From Aquilaria yunnanensis (taxonomy: Eukaryota; Streptophyta; Magnoliopsida; Malvales; Thymelaeaceae): 64,000 bases of DNA. The stretch is taken from positions 91,328,001 to 91,392,000 of the forward strand of contig CM077597.1 in NCBI GenBank assembly GCA_039654915.1, read 5' to 3'. Below are positions 11,556 through 23,179 of this stretch, piece by piece (positions within the stretch are counted from its first letter, which is position 1; every line of letters starts with the position of its first letter). Both the position numbers and the translations under genes were made by a program. Below the pieces are notes generated by a model, which saw only the letters and a program-made list of their open reading frames with translations, was not told where the DNA came from and did not search any database.

Positions 11556-12060
11556 ATAAGACTCAAAGTTCCTAAATTGCATCACTTCATACATATATTT
11601 TTAGCAAAGGGTGGTACATAAACGGCTGTTACCTTAACCTGATCTAAAGTGTCTGGTTCTTTCAAATTTTTAGTTTCATTATAGTATTTAATTTTCTAAG
11701 GTGGTACGTCATCGTTATGATATTTTTAGTCTTCCCATGTCATTTTAAAACAAGTGGAAATGGATCCCATGACCTAGCCTAAATTGGTAAGGAACCAAGT
11801 AGAGTTCGAAGTCCAAACCCACATTTGCTAATTCCCTTCAAAATGTCAATTATATTGACATGAAAATAAATTTTTCTAGTGTGACCATTCTTTTACTAAT
11901 TTTATTCCTTTTGAGTTAAAAATTCACAGAGATATTGGCAAGTGCCCATTGTTAATGGGTTCAATGGCTTTATGATCCATTTGCTACCATGTAAATAGCA
12001 ACATCTAAAGCGTTTCTCCATAAAAGCATCAATTGCATCATTCATGGAAAGGAAGGTTCC
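11556..12060. other. Intergenic sequence, no gene seen
   Basis: Between the long-TIR element and the CACTA element nothing is recognisable; the small frame at 11902-12084 overlaps the CACTA end and has no domain. Confidence 0.4.
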
Positions 12061-12063
12061 ATA
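12061..12063. repeat. CACTA target-site duplication ATA (left)
   Basis: Matches ATA at 22243-22245; 3 bp is the standard CACTA duplication length. Confidence 0.8.
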
Positions 12064-12094
12064 CACTACAAGAAAACAAGGCATTTGAGACAGG

Positions 12095-12440
12095 AAAAAA
12101 TGTAGGGAAACCGTAGGAAATGGTTATTTCCTACGATTAAAATCGTCGGACAAAAACGTAGGAAAAAGTAGTGTCGGAAATAAAAACCATCGGATAAACG
12201 TAAAAGGGTCCTACGCTTTTATGACTCCAGTATATCCGACGGTTTTGAGATGCTTTTTGTCCTACGCTTTTATGACGGATGTGGTCCCCATTATTTAAGA
12301 CGGTTTTGAGATGCTTTTTGTCCTACGCTTTTATGACGTCAACTAATTCCTACGATTTTGTGACTTTAATATCTCCTACGTTTTTGTGACTTTAATATCT
12401 CCTACGGTTTTCTGTCATTAATATATCTCCTACGATTTTG
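12095..12440. repeat. CACTA left subterminal repeat array
   Basis: At least ten copies of a ~12-bp motif built on TCCTACGNTTTTNTGAC, or its inverse CGTAGGA, occur in both orientations. Such arrays are bound by TNPA-type proteins in En/Spm elements. Confidence 0.8.
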
Positions 12441-12544
12441 TGACAATTTGAAGACTTTAGTAAATTAATTTATATACAAAATAAAAATATATTATATTGC
12501 ATTATTTAATAATAATAATAAAACACAAATTATTATTATTCTGT

Positions 12545-12586
12545 TAATATTTTATTATTATTATTATTATTATTATTCTATTAATA

Positions 12587-12635
<49 letters not shown>
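12545..12635. repeat. (TTA)n microsatellite
   Basis: Two runs of TTA separated by TTCTATTAATATT; AT-rich 3' spacer of the TNPA-like gene. Confidence 0.85.
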
Positions 12636-12637
<2 letters not shown>

Positions 12638-12738
12638 ACAATTGATCAAAGTAATCAATAAAATTACTATACATAAAAGTAATCAAATTTTACAGGAAGA
12701 AGTTAATTACAAAGAACTGAAGGAGATCTAATATAAAA

Positions 12739-14806
12739 TCAATGAGATGCAGTCCCGGGCTGATCATCGTCATCTCGCTGGCTACGATCGTCGACAGGAG
12801 GCTGAGTAGAGGAACCGGTCCGTAGGTCGTCTGAGAGCGCCGATGCAGGTATAATCCCCTGCTGGATCAACCTGTTAAGCATGGCGCTCATTGCAGCCTC
12901 GGTCTCTCGCTGAACTTGAGTACGAACATCTGCCTGTAGCCGTGTAAAATCACTCCGTAGCTGGGTGTTCTCAGCCATCAGCTGAGCAATCTCCTCCGAA
13001 TCAGCACGTGGAGCCTAAAAAATTTTGTAAGTAGCAATTAGCAACGTAAAAGTGATAAAAATAATTAATAAGGCTAAATAAAAATAAAAAATACCCGATG
13101 TGGTCCAAATGTCTGGGGATCAGAGAGTCGGCGCGGAACACCCGGTAGTCGGCCCTTTTTTTGTGGGCCTCGTACCTCGCTCCAGACCTCTGCATCGAAC
13201 TGCGGGCGGTCATCCGAATTCTGGTATTTTTGTTGAATCCGCTGGACATATCCATCCTACAAGAAAAATAAATTAGAGTTAGTAAGACAAATATTATATT
13301 TTTAAATCAATGTTTGTAGTGGTAAATAACCATTTATTACCTGCAGCTGCTGTGAAATCAGATCGATGGGCTGACCGGTCTTCTTTCGTCTATGAGTATG
13401 AGCCCACCACTCATCAAATGATGGCTCAACTCCATCATTTGCTTTTGTCTGCACAATTTTAGCTATCATTAAAAATTTATGTAATTAATAAATCATACAA
13501 AATTTATAATGTATTGAAAGGTCCAAGTTAGTACCATACGATCCCAGTGCATCTCGCCTGGGATTGAGCCCATCGTGTGCTTCGGAACAAGGCCTGAGGT
13601 ATCCGCTATGTGCTTGGCATGGGAGCCAACCTCGGATAGCTTTTTCCATCGCTCCTGCTCCCACTAGTCACACAACTGATTCCACACCTGCTGACTGTAG
13701 CAGGGTGGAACATGTGGCCGCAGCAAATTGTAGTCAGGGTTGTCGAAGAAGGCGGGGATCTTCTGAATCGCGACAGACCTCCAATGATAGACGCGGTTCC
13801 GCACGGACCGCGAACAGTAGTCGAACACAATTCGGCGGATGGCGCCGAAGTCTCTAGGGTCCCATCTATAGTAGTTCTGCAATTTCACAAAGAAGAAAAA
13901 AATTATTAATTTTTTCATATGTAAAGTATTGTTTAAAAATGTATAATAACCAATTACCTCTAATGTGGTCACGTGCTCCTCTCGTGCAGCTCGAGATGCA
14001 TGTGACCAAGCTATATAACCTTCGTCCCACAACCTCACATGAATAGAGGCTATGGTGGAACGAAGGGAGTCATCAGTGAGTAAGCTGTAACAAATAATGA
14101 TTATAGTAAGATATATATATAAAGTGATGTAACTAAGAACAACGTATAATTATATCATAATTAATGACTTAAGAGTCAGTAATACTTACTCTCGAGGGAC
14201 GATGAGCGGACGGTCCTGCGGAGGTGGAGGTGGTGGTAAGTCAACTACCCGTGGGCCTCGCCCTCTAGGTAATGGGGCCCCTGCAGCTGGATGCTCGTCA
14301 GGTGCGACCGCTGGGCCGCCAGTGGCCTGGCCCTGCTGAGGCGGCTGCTGCTGACTCGGGTGTAGGCTGGGTAGATGAGAAGTGGATATACCCATACCCA
14401 GCTCCTCTGGATTAATGAATGTGTTAGGATCGACGTCCCATATGGACTGCCCGATCCCTGTCTGCTGGAACTGAAATGTCCCGGATATTCCGCTCATATC
14501 CGGGTAATACGCATCAGTCTGCGTGTCTCAAAACTGCTGAAATGATGAGCTCGATGAGCCAAACGTCTGCGGCACATGAGGTCGTGGCACCGGAGTATAT
14601 GGCAGCTGGGTCTGTGGCACCGATATCTGCGACTGGGTCTGTGGCACCAATGTCTGCGCCTGGGTATCTGGGACCTGGGTCTGAGTCTCAGTCTGTGACA
14701 CCTGTGTAGGTGTCACAGCAGGCTGTCGTCGACCCCGACTACGTCGGGGATCATGTCTGTCCTTGGCCGGGGCTTTGCCCGAGCCGGACTGTCTGGGGGG
14801 AACCAT
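12739..14806 (-). pseudogene. TNPA-like CACTA gene (plant transposase Ptta/En/Spm type), two in-frame stops
   Basis: Six exons with GT..AG borders join in frame (544 codons including the final stop): 14806-14190, 14084-13958, 13876-13535, 13448-13341, 13256-13095, 13014-12739. The N-terminus (residues 1-200) is low-complexity: basic, then PQTQ repeats, then Pro-rich. The middle has the family's signatures: YYRWDPRDF, VPPCYSQQVWNQLC, KHTMGSI, then FDEWWAHTHRRKKTG, as in the Transposase_24 (PF03004) family. The C-terminus is a coiled coil (QLMAENTQLRSDF) with an acidic tail. Two stops interrupt it: TGA at 14530-14528 in exon 1 and TAG at 13666-13664 in exon 3, the latter where a Trp of a WW pair is likely. 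In En/Spm the equivalent protein binds subterminal repeats and helps excision. A small extra intron hiding the TGA cannot be excluded. Confidence 0.8.
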
Positions 14807-15399
14807 CCTAAAATTAAAGTTTAACATGTTTATTACATATATATATAATACTAAATTACCATTACGTCACTAACATTTACATATTAAATTTCATTATTTT
14901 AGTAAACTCATTAATTTTGAAATTGCAGTCATTTGAATACTAGTTGTGCAGTAACACTTTTTAAAATTGCCAATTATTCGATATATTCTTATTTATAAAA
15001 TTAAATTATTAAAGTAGCATTAGCTGATTATACTTACATTATTGAAGTAACATTAGTGTTGCAACATTATAAAACACTGACATTATTAAAGTGATAACAA
15101 TATTACTGTAACATTATTGAACTACCAGTTTTTTATGTTAACCACATATATAGTAACATGCTGTTGTACAAATAGAAGTAAGCATTATTACATAAAAAAT
15201 TATTCTTGTACCTAAAACATACATATTAATTACTACCACCATATAACTAATCACATACATATTCATTACTAACCACGATATATAAGATACCTAAAACATA
15301 TAATATAAAAACTATATTCTTAAAATGTAAACAACAACTATATATATAAAAACAAACAGTAATTATATATGAAAAAGTACTTAAAAATAAAAATTACCT

Positions 15400-15540
15400 A
15401 GTTTAAATAGCTCTGGGGGAGATTTGGGGGAGTGGGTTTGGAAGAGGTTGTCACAGAAACGAAGGGTGGGAGTTGTGAAAACTGAAGAACTCCCACGAAT
15501 TTAAAGGGGAAGTCTGGCGATTTAGCTACCAATAAGACCT
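15400..15540 (-). promoter_or_regulatory. Probable promoter/leader of the TNPA-like gene
   Basis: Upstream of the TNPA-like exon 1, 15420-15510 is a G-rich leader on the plus strand. The minus strand carries a weak TATA-like TTTAAATTCG near 15500, directly downstream (in transcription) of the internal CCTACG repeat array. The arrangement mirrors the right terminus, where a TATA box also follows the repeat array. Confidence 0.35.
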
Positions 15541-16080
15541 ACCATTTTCCTGCAGTTTTTAAAATTGTAGGAAAAACGTAGCAAAATTTCCTACGCTTTT
15601 CCTACGAAAAATATAAGCTGTATGAAAACCGTAGGAATATAAAAATTGAAATTTCCCTCCATAATTTCGTTTCCCGCTAGTAGTTGGAATTTCGAACGAA
15701 TCTACTACTTTTTTGCTACTTTAATCCTACGCTTTTGTGTATTTCCTACATTTTTACTACTGAATAAATTATAGACTCAAAACCGTCGGACAACGCGCTC
15801 TCTTAGGTGCTCGGTCCTACATATTTCCTACGCTTTTTTAAAGTTGACTTAAAACCGTCGGACATGTTCCTACATATTTCCTACTATTTTATTTAGTTGA
15901 CTTAAAACCGTCGGACATGCTCCTACATGTTTCTTACGCTTTTTTAAATGTTGACTCAAAAGCGTCGGATAACGCGCTCTCCTAGGTGTTAGAGTCCTAC
16001 ATATTTCCTACATCTTTCCTACCCTTATTAATTAACCCTTATTAATTACTAACTTAAAACCGTTAGACAAAATAAATATC
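15540..16080. repeat. Internal CACTA subterminal-type repeat array
   Basis: More than a dozen motifs of the same type as at the ends (CCTACGCTTTT, AAAACCGTCGGACA, GTAGGAAAA) lie in the middle of the element between the two genes. No CACTACAAG terminus is present here. It may be a regulatory duplicate in front of the TNPA-like gene or the scar of a fusion of two CACTA elements. Confidence 0.7.
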
Positions 16081-16096
16081 AAATATTTTACCCATT

Positions 16097-16099
<3 letters not shown>

Positions 16100-16176
<77 letters not shown>
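16100..16176. repeat. (TA)n microsatellite
   Basis: About 75 bp of almost pure TA repeat, directly beside the internal subterminal-type array. A shorter TA run lies at 16354-16376. Confidence 0.9.
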
Positions 16177-16178
<2 letters not shown>

Positions 16179-16947
16179 ATGTAATTTATAATGTGTTTAA
16201 TTATATATGTATCTCTCATTTTATTATTTCTTATTCTTTTTGTAAATCAAGTTTATACATATGTATCATTCAATTTGTACATGTCTTTCTAATTTTAACA
16301 AAAAGTGAGATTAAACACTTGTTTTATACTGTAAAAGATAGCATTGGAACATAAATATATATATATATATATATATAAGGTAGAGTGGTGCATATCACAC
16401 TTGATAAGAACATACAAAGTTTAGGTATTAAATTATATGTATATATGTTTTATAGGAAAAAACTTATATAATCTTTTTTTCTTTATAATGGGCCCCTATA
16501 ATTCTTTTAGCACGTATTCTTGAATAATTTTAAGTAATGAAAGTAACACTCAAATTTGACAATTTTATCTCTTTCTGACATTCTCCATAAATGTACTTGA
16601 TTTTTGTGACTAATATTACAAAATTCTAACATGAAATAATTAGTTACCTTCTATTTTTGAAATATTTGAGAATGTAAGAAGATGACTCTCTATTTCTGTA
16701 TTGACTGTTCTACGTCCACACCCTCACACTCTCTCTACTTTGATAAATCGGCATTTGTTTGAACCGATTAGGTACCCATTGAGGACAAAAAAAATAAGCT
16801 AGATCACCCCCTGTGGATTTTACCCATTTATTTTACCCGTTGAGGACAGAAAAGTTAATTATTTTCATTTCAACGACACATGTAATTAGAAATTTGATGA
16901 TTACATTTCATAAACTTTTTCTCCGAAAATCAAACAATTACACTTAA

Positions 16948-19900
16948 TCAAACATCATCGCCTTCATCTGACTCTAAACTATCGAGCGATGCTTCATCAT
17001 CTGATGTATCCCCATCAACTTGTGTGACCTCGATGTTCTCATCCATGTGTTGCACGATTTCAGGAACACACGTTAAATCGACAAGTATGTTAATCTCATC
17101 AAGGGCAATACCATCAGTTGTTACCATTACTACTTCACTTGAAATCACTTCTTGGAACGGCTCATTTGTGGTTTCTAACCGACATGTTTGCTCATCAGAC
17201 ATTTCCTGATTCTCGTAAGATTGAATACTAAAATTATTCGATGCACAATCGATGAAAGCTCGTGGCTTCGTCTTAACCACCGGCCACCACTGATGAAGAG
17301 TTTTGTTAGGGTACTCACAGTAGTAAACTTGTTGAGCCTGAGTTGCAAAGATAAATGGCTCAGGTGGTGATAACCTTGACTTCCATTTAACGTCAACAAC
17401 ACCAGTATGTGCGCACGTTCGAACACCACGTGTCGGATCAAACCAAGTACATTTGAACAGCGTCATGACTTCATACCCATTCCCGTGGTACTCAATACGT
17501 ATAATCTCATCAATAAGACCATAAAAATCATAGCCACTGGATCCCCAAGTCTCACCATTCACGCAAACACAATAATTCTGTGTCGTTTTGTCTTGGCCGT
17601 AGGCTTGTGTGTGGAAACGAAAACCATTCACAATACATCCATTGTATGAAACGGCAACTCGAATAGGACCACGGGCTAATTGAACAATACGAAGATCTAA
17701 TTTATCCTTGAAACGGTTAACCTGAAAATAGAAAAGTTGATATAACAAATTATCAATTGCACAGTATATTCAAACTAAACAAAATGTAGGGAACATCAAA
17801 ATTATCACGCCACGAAACTCACGTATGATGAGAACCATTCGGTCAAATACTGATCTCGATAACTTTGTAATTCACTTTCACCTAATTGGGGAAATCTTGT
17901 TGATATATAAGAGTCAAAGTGCCTGAAATGATAACTAGTTAATAATGAATTAAAGCAATCTTGTTGATATATAAGAGTCAAAGTGCCTGAAATGATAATT
18001 AGTCAATAATGAATTAAAGCAATCTTGTTGATATAAAAACCCTCACAATTGTTTACATATATGTTACCTGATAATCGGTATAATCTCATTGCAGTTGCGC
18101 AAAGTGTAGATATGGATTTGATGTTTCTCAGTGGGATCAAGTAAGCGTTGTCGCCCGCAGTTGGGTATGTTACGACATCTTGTATTGAAGATAGATAACA
18201 ATTGACCCTCGACATCAGCCACAGGAATAGCAATATCATCATTTCGTGGGACCCTGTTTAACCGTGTAGGAATATTTACTTCAAAGTAATGGCTACAGAA
18301 TGTAGATATTTCTTGCACCAAGTACGCTTCCACAATTGATCCTTCAATTGCAGCTTTATTTCTAGCCTTTCGCTTCAATGACCGCATTAGTCTACCAAGT
18401 TAAAAAAATATAACAATTAATGACATGTAATATGCAAAAATTATCGACATATAATATATGAAAATTATTGACAGAAATATGAATGCAGATTAAAAAATTA
18501 CCTTTCAAATGGGTACATCCATCGAAATTGAACTGGACCACACAACTTTGCCTCAAGAGGGAGGTGGATAACAATATGTTCCATCGAATCAAAAAAGGCA
18601 GGAGGGAATATCTTTTCTAGCTTACATATGGTAACCACTATATTCCGCTCCAACTGTTCTATGTCATCAAATCGAATCCTACTTGTGCATAAGATTCTGA
18701 AAAATGAGCAAAACTCAGAAATCGTCTCCCATATAGGACCTGGCATATACCCACGTAATGCAATAGGAAGCAACCTTTGCATTAACACATGACAATCGTG
18801 ACTCTTGAAGTTATAGAATGTACCGTCACTCAAGTTAACCGTACGGCCCAAGTTCGAGGCATACCCATCAGGCATCTTTATCTTTCTCAGCCACAGAGTA
18901 ACATCTCTTTTATGTTCCCGACTCAACGTATAAGATGCTTTTGGTTTTACACATTTCCCCCTAATATTTCGTAAATGTAGGTCACGCCGCATATTTTTTA
19001 ACTCCTGAAGCGAAAGGCGAGAATTAGAGTTATCTTTTGTTTTCCCACGTATATCCATAACAGTATTAAAAATATTCTCGAAACAATTTTTTTCAATATG
19101 CATGACGTCCAAATTATGGCGAACTAGCAAATGCTTCCAGTACGGCAACTCCCAGAATATACTCCGCTTTAACCAATTATGCCATTCTCCAAACCCCGCA
19201 ACTCGGTGTTTATCATATGAAGCGCCAAACGGAGGAAAACAATACCCAACCAACATATCATGTATGTCCTCACCTGACTTATATGGACTAGCGACAGCAC
19301 TAACCTTCTTCCCTGGGATGAACGATGTTACATTCGAACGGAATGTGTGATTATGTGGTAAAAAAACCCTGTGACAATCAAACCAACATGGCTTCCTGCA
19401 TTTCTTCAACATAAATGTGTCAATTTCATCCATGCAATATGGACAAGCCAGCTTACCATGGGTACTCCAACCTGAAAGGTTTCCTAGTGCAGGAAAATCA
19501 TTAATTGTCCATAATAAACATGCCTTCATAACAAAATTTTGTTGTCGACAACTGTCCCATGTAACAACCCCTTCCGACCATAAAGTTTTGAGCTCCTCAA
19601 TCAATGGTCGTAAGAATACATCAATGTTGCGTCCTGGTGCTCTAGGACCAGGAATGAGGAGAGTCATAAAGATGAAGGGTTCTTTCATACACAGTTCTGG
19701 CGGAAGATTGTAAACAACTATAAAGACTGGCCATATCGTGTATGTTCCACCAACAACATTATTCGGGTTAAATCCATCGGTACACAATCCGAGCCTAACA
19801 TTTCTAATTTCATCAGCGAATGATGGGAATGTTCGATCTACGTGACGCCACGCTTCAGACTGACATGGATGACCCATACTTCCATCATTCCATGAATTAT

Positions 19901-20897
19901 TATAAGCATACCAAGTCATGTGAGTCGCTGTTTTTGATGACATGTACAAGCGCTTCAACCTGCTTGTTATTGGTAGATACCGTAACAATTTTTTCGGAAT
20001 CAACGTCTTCCTTCTGGAGGTTACTCTTTCTTTATATCTACTGCTTCCACATTCACGACAATGTGTTAATTTCTCATCTTCCCGATAGAATAGCATACAG
20101 TTATTCTCACATGCATGAATTTTTATATAAGGCAACCCAAGTCCTTTTATGAGTTGTTTCGTATCATATAGGGTGGATGAGAGTTTATTACTTTCAGGCA
20201 ACATTTCTTTCATAAGCTCCAGTACTCTATCGAAACAACGATCTGTCATATTAAACTCACTTTTGCAACTTAACAATTGGGTCATTGCAGACAACCGTGT
20301 TTGTTTAGTGCACCCATCCCACAATGGTGCATTTGCATCGTCCAACAAATTATAAAATTGTTGTGCGGTCGGATTAGGTAACCCCTCTCTCATTTCAGAC
20401 ACATCGAACACATTATCATTATTATCACTGCCATTATCAGGTTCTTCAACATCAGCATCGATAAACTCTTCATCTGATAACATTCTTTCACTATTTCCAG
20501 ATCCTAAATTCGATGATAACGGACCCATTGATTCACATACCATCTGTTCATACGCATTTACACTACTTGATTCTCCCCTTGTCCCTCCATATAACTGCGA
20601 TGGAAAATAGCTACGGGCCATATTGAAATTGTGCAGATTGCTATCATATTGTTCGTTGTGACAGTGCCATATGTAATAGTTTGGCGTAAATCCATATCGA
20701 AACAAATGCTCTCTCACTTTCAGCTCTATTCGATAAAATCTGTTATTACATTTACGACAAGGACATTTAATCATTTCTGACTCCTTCCCATTAAATGCAA
20801 ACTGTAGAAACTCATTAACACCAGCCATAAACGCAGAATTCATATATCCATCTGTATCTATCCTCTGGTACATCCATTCACGACCATTAGCAGCCAT
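16948..20897 (-). CDS. CACTA transposase, TNP2/TNPD type, apparently intact (4 exons, 1197 aa)
   Basis: Exons 20897-18502, 18391-18068, 17922-17823 and 17721-16948 join in frame without stops (3594 nt). Domains in order: a transposase-associated N-terminal domain (about 5-85) with a CPCRKC zinc-binding motif near 45; the TNP2 transposase core (Transposase_21, about 290-520) with LGLCTDGFNP and a LSGWSTHGKLACPYC zinc motif; the conserved HNLDVMHIEKNCFENIF; a DUF4218 region ending in MYPFER at the exon 1-2 junction; SIVEAYLVQEI in exon 2; and a DUF4216 region in exon 4 (GLIDEIIRIEYHG). Length and order are those of autonomous En/Spm-type elements. The enzyme should act in the nucleus, cutting at the CACTA ends. 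The start is the first ATG of the long exon and is followed by the family N-terminus. The introns are short; intron 2 carries a duplicated splice site (see 17920-18050). Expression is unknown. Confidence 0.93.
17905..18050 (-). repeat. 64-bp tandem duplication covering the exon 3 splice acceptor
   Basis: The block GAGTCAAAGTGCCTGAAATG occurs at 17911-17930 and again 64 bp later. A partial third unit ends in TTGTTGATATAAAAACC near 18037. On the minus strand both full copies contain the acceptor TTTCAG followed by GCACTTTGAC. Only the inner one (exon start 17922) leads into an open exon; use of the outer one (17986) meets a TAA after about a dozen codons. Confidence 0.85.
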
Positions 20898-21080
20898 TTT
20901 GTTTCCCTTGTAAAATAGACAGTAAAAACCCGCAACATAAATACATAAAATATTTATTACATTTCATATAATATAAATATAATGAAAATGTAAATGAATT
21001 ACTTATATATGTCATGCATATATGTCAACATTCCATAACTGAACAACCTAGTTACTCCATTAGGGTAAGGGCCCTACTCC

Positions 21081-21315
21081 ATTGAAAGTTGTATAAGCAG
21101 TAAACCATTTTAACTGTTCCATGTTAGTAGCATTTTATGTAAATTTCGGCAGCATTTCCCGTCAGTTCCCGTTCACAGTGTTTCTCAATAATATCAACTT
21201 ATTGAGAAACACATGACGGGAACAATTTGAGAAATACTTTACCAAATTTCACATATTGCTATTACGGCAGGAACACATTAACTGAAATACTGCTTATACA
21301 AGTTTCAACTGTCCA
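21081..21315. repeat. Foldback (long hairpin) in the transposase leader region
   Basis: The left arm (TTGAAAGTTGTATAAGCAGT at about 21082) is the inverse of the right arm near 21295-21313. The innermost 14 bp GTGTTTCTCAATAA and TTATTGAGAAACAC are perfect around a 7-base loop (about 21178-21212). Arms of about 110 bp are imperfectly complementary. It resembles a foldback MITE that inserted into the CACTA element upstream of the transposase ATG. No clear target duplication was found. Confidence 0.75.
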
Positions 21316-21740
21316 ACTTGGACAATCCATGATTATGTTAATTAGAAATATAACTTAATCCAATACATCTTGTTTGCCAACAATTTGAATCGGACCAATA
21401 TTATATTTGTCATCAACACAATCATGGATGGAGAATCTAAGGTATAATAAATAAACACTTATATTATGCAACTACATGATGTGATAAGTCATCTACCTAA
21501 AACAACATAACTATATCTCATAATTAAAAAATAATAATTACCATTTAAATCACTAACATCTAAAGTCAGCTACCTAAAACAACATAAGCATATCTTATAA
21601 CAAATAAATAATTAACAAAAAAATTACTAATTTATAAATTACTTATAAATACCTCTATTGAGCTGAAGAAGATGTTGAAGCGGAAGTCAAATTTGAAGTA
21701 GCAATTGTTGCTGGGACGAGTTGGAGAAGAGAAGTGGGAG

Positions 21741-21750
21741 GGTATTTATA
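21741..21750 (-). promoter_or_regulatory. TATA box of the CACTA transposase gene
   Basis: The minus strand reads TATAAATACC. It lies between the right subterminal repeats and the transposase ATG at 20897. The roughly 850-bp leader probably contains a 5' UTR intron ending at the TTTTACAAG just upstream of the ATG. Confidence 0.55.
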
Positions 21751-21769
21751 GCCAAATTTTGTAGTAATA

Positions 21770-22220
21770 TCGTAGGTATTATATATGAAAAGTTAAACTG
21801 CAAGAGTAATGTAGGAAAGTTGCAGTAACTAACGTCAAAAAAATGTAGGAAAAAAAAATGTCGGAAAATTGTAGGATTATAATTCCTACATTTTTAAGAC
21901 ACTCACGCTTTTTTTTGTCTCAAAAGCGTAGGAAAATAAAATGAAGGAAAAACGTCGGACAGATTTTGTCTCAAAACCATAGGAAAAATAAATGCAGGAA
22001 AAGCGTCGGACAATGTGTCCGACGCTTTTCCTACATACGCGCCTCAAAACCGTCGAACAAGTTGGCGCCATTAATTCCCGCCATTTTACGCTGACATTTA
22101 TCCTACGCTTTTTTGTGTCAAAAATCTAGTGAATGAAAACCGTAAAACAGAACATTTTGTCCGACGGTTTTCCTGCGAATAAGTTTGCTACGCTTTTTTT
22201 CGTAGGAAATTTCCGTAGCA
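21770..22220. repeat. CACTA right subterminal repeat array
   Basis: Dense copies of CCTACGCTTTT, AAGCGTCGGACA and CCGTAGGAAAA motifs in both orientations, matching those at the left end. Open frames here (21886-22071) result from the repeats. Confidence 0.8.
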
Positions 22221-22242
22221 AATAACCTTCATCCTTGTAGTG

Positions 22243-22245
22243 ATA
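22243..22245. repeat. CACTA target-site duplication ATA (right)
   Basis: Matches 12061-12063. Confidence 0.8.
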
Positions 22246-23171
22246 AAAGCATCTCTGTACTTGTTCTTATATGTTTTCTTCAATAAATTTTCTTTTGCTA
22301 TTTAAAAAAAAAGTCATCTGACCACGCAGCACTTGAGTGGGATATGTACTCGTAATATTGCTCTTGAAATCCTAATAAAATAAATATTATTAGTAAAATG
22401 TGTTTATTTTGAGATCCTATTTCCATCATTTTTCGCTTCCTTGGGCTTGTGTTTAGCTGATAGGCAATCACTTTGGATGTTCATGAGCATGACATCAAAT
22501 GGATCATTGGGTTTGTGAAAGGATGGGACTTGATGGCAAAAGCAGCAATTTGGACACTTTTGGGGAGCGAGAAATAATCTGATTTTTAACAAAACAAAAA
22601 ATCAGTTAGTCACCTAGACTTGGTTTCCACAATTAATAAACCTTTGTCCTACCTTTGGTTGTCCAAAAGGTCTGGCGGGGTTATTCAATCTTTTGATTTA
22701 TGTTGCCTTAACCTCTTCTCGACTTTCTAGTTTTTTGTCCGGTTTATCTTCTTCTGTTTTCTTATTAGGGGTGTGGACTTCTTTTTGTACCTTCTTTCCA
22801 GCTTCTTCCAGGTTTCAATGAATACTCCTCTTGTTGCTAATAAGAAAAAAGAAGCAACACTGTTAATCCAACCAACAATCACAAGCTATAAAAATTCAAA
22901 AAGTAGTTTTTCTCGACAATAATACTAAGGAGTTAAGTCTTATGTGTATTGTTAGTCATTTGATGGCTAACTAGTGAGTTAGTCCTCCCATGTTAGTTTG
23001 GTTAGAGAAGAATACTGAAAAATACAATCCTAACCCTACCTTTCTATATTTCTGCGAACGGATGCAACCATTTAGAAATTCCATTTCGCGCTCAACTCCT
23101 AGAATAAATAATTCACCGAACAATTGATATCTACATGATTAGTGTAAATTTTCTCCAGCCTAGCATGATTA
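22246..23171. other. Intergenic sequence, no gene seen
   Basis: Contains only short unsupported frames (22404-22592). A TCTTCTCGACTTTC-type pyrimidine-rich stretch lies near 22710-22800. No domain or element boundary was recognised. Confidence 0.4.
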
Positions 23172-23179
23172 TACATGAG

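Larger units (their letters stand above)
12064..22242 (-). mobile_element. Complete CACTA (En/Spm) transposon, 10,179 bp
   Basis: The left end is CACTACAAGAAAACAAGG; the right end is the inverse form CATCCTTGTAGTG. A 3-bp ATA duplication flanks both sides (12061-12063, 22243-22245). Both ends have arrays of short subterminal motifs (CCTACGNTTTT, CCGTAGGA, CCGTCGGACA in both orientations), the usual binding sites of the TNPA-type protein. Two genes lie on the minus strand: the TNP2-type transposase (16948-20897) near the right end, and the TNPA-like gene (12739-14806) near the left end. A third array of the same motifs lies inside at 15540-16080. The large gene is open; the small one carries two stops. 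Confidence 0.95.

Noticed and set aside
14528..14530. TGA in TNPA-like exon 1 considered as an intron
   Set aside because: The same frame continues directly on both sides with family-like composition; no GT..AG pair nearby looks better than read-through.
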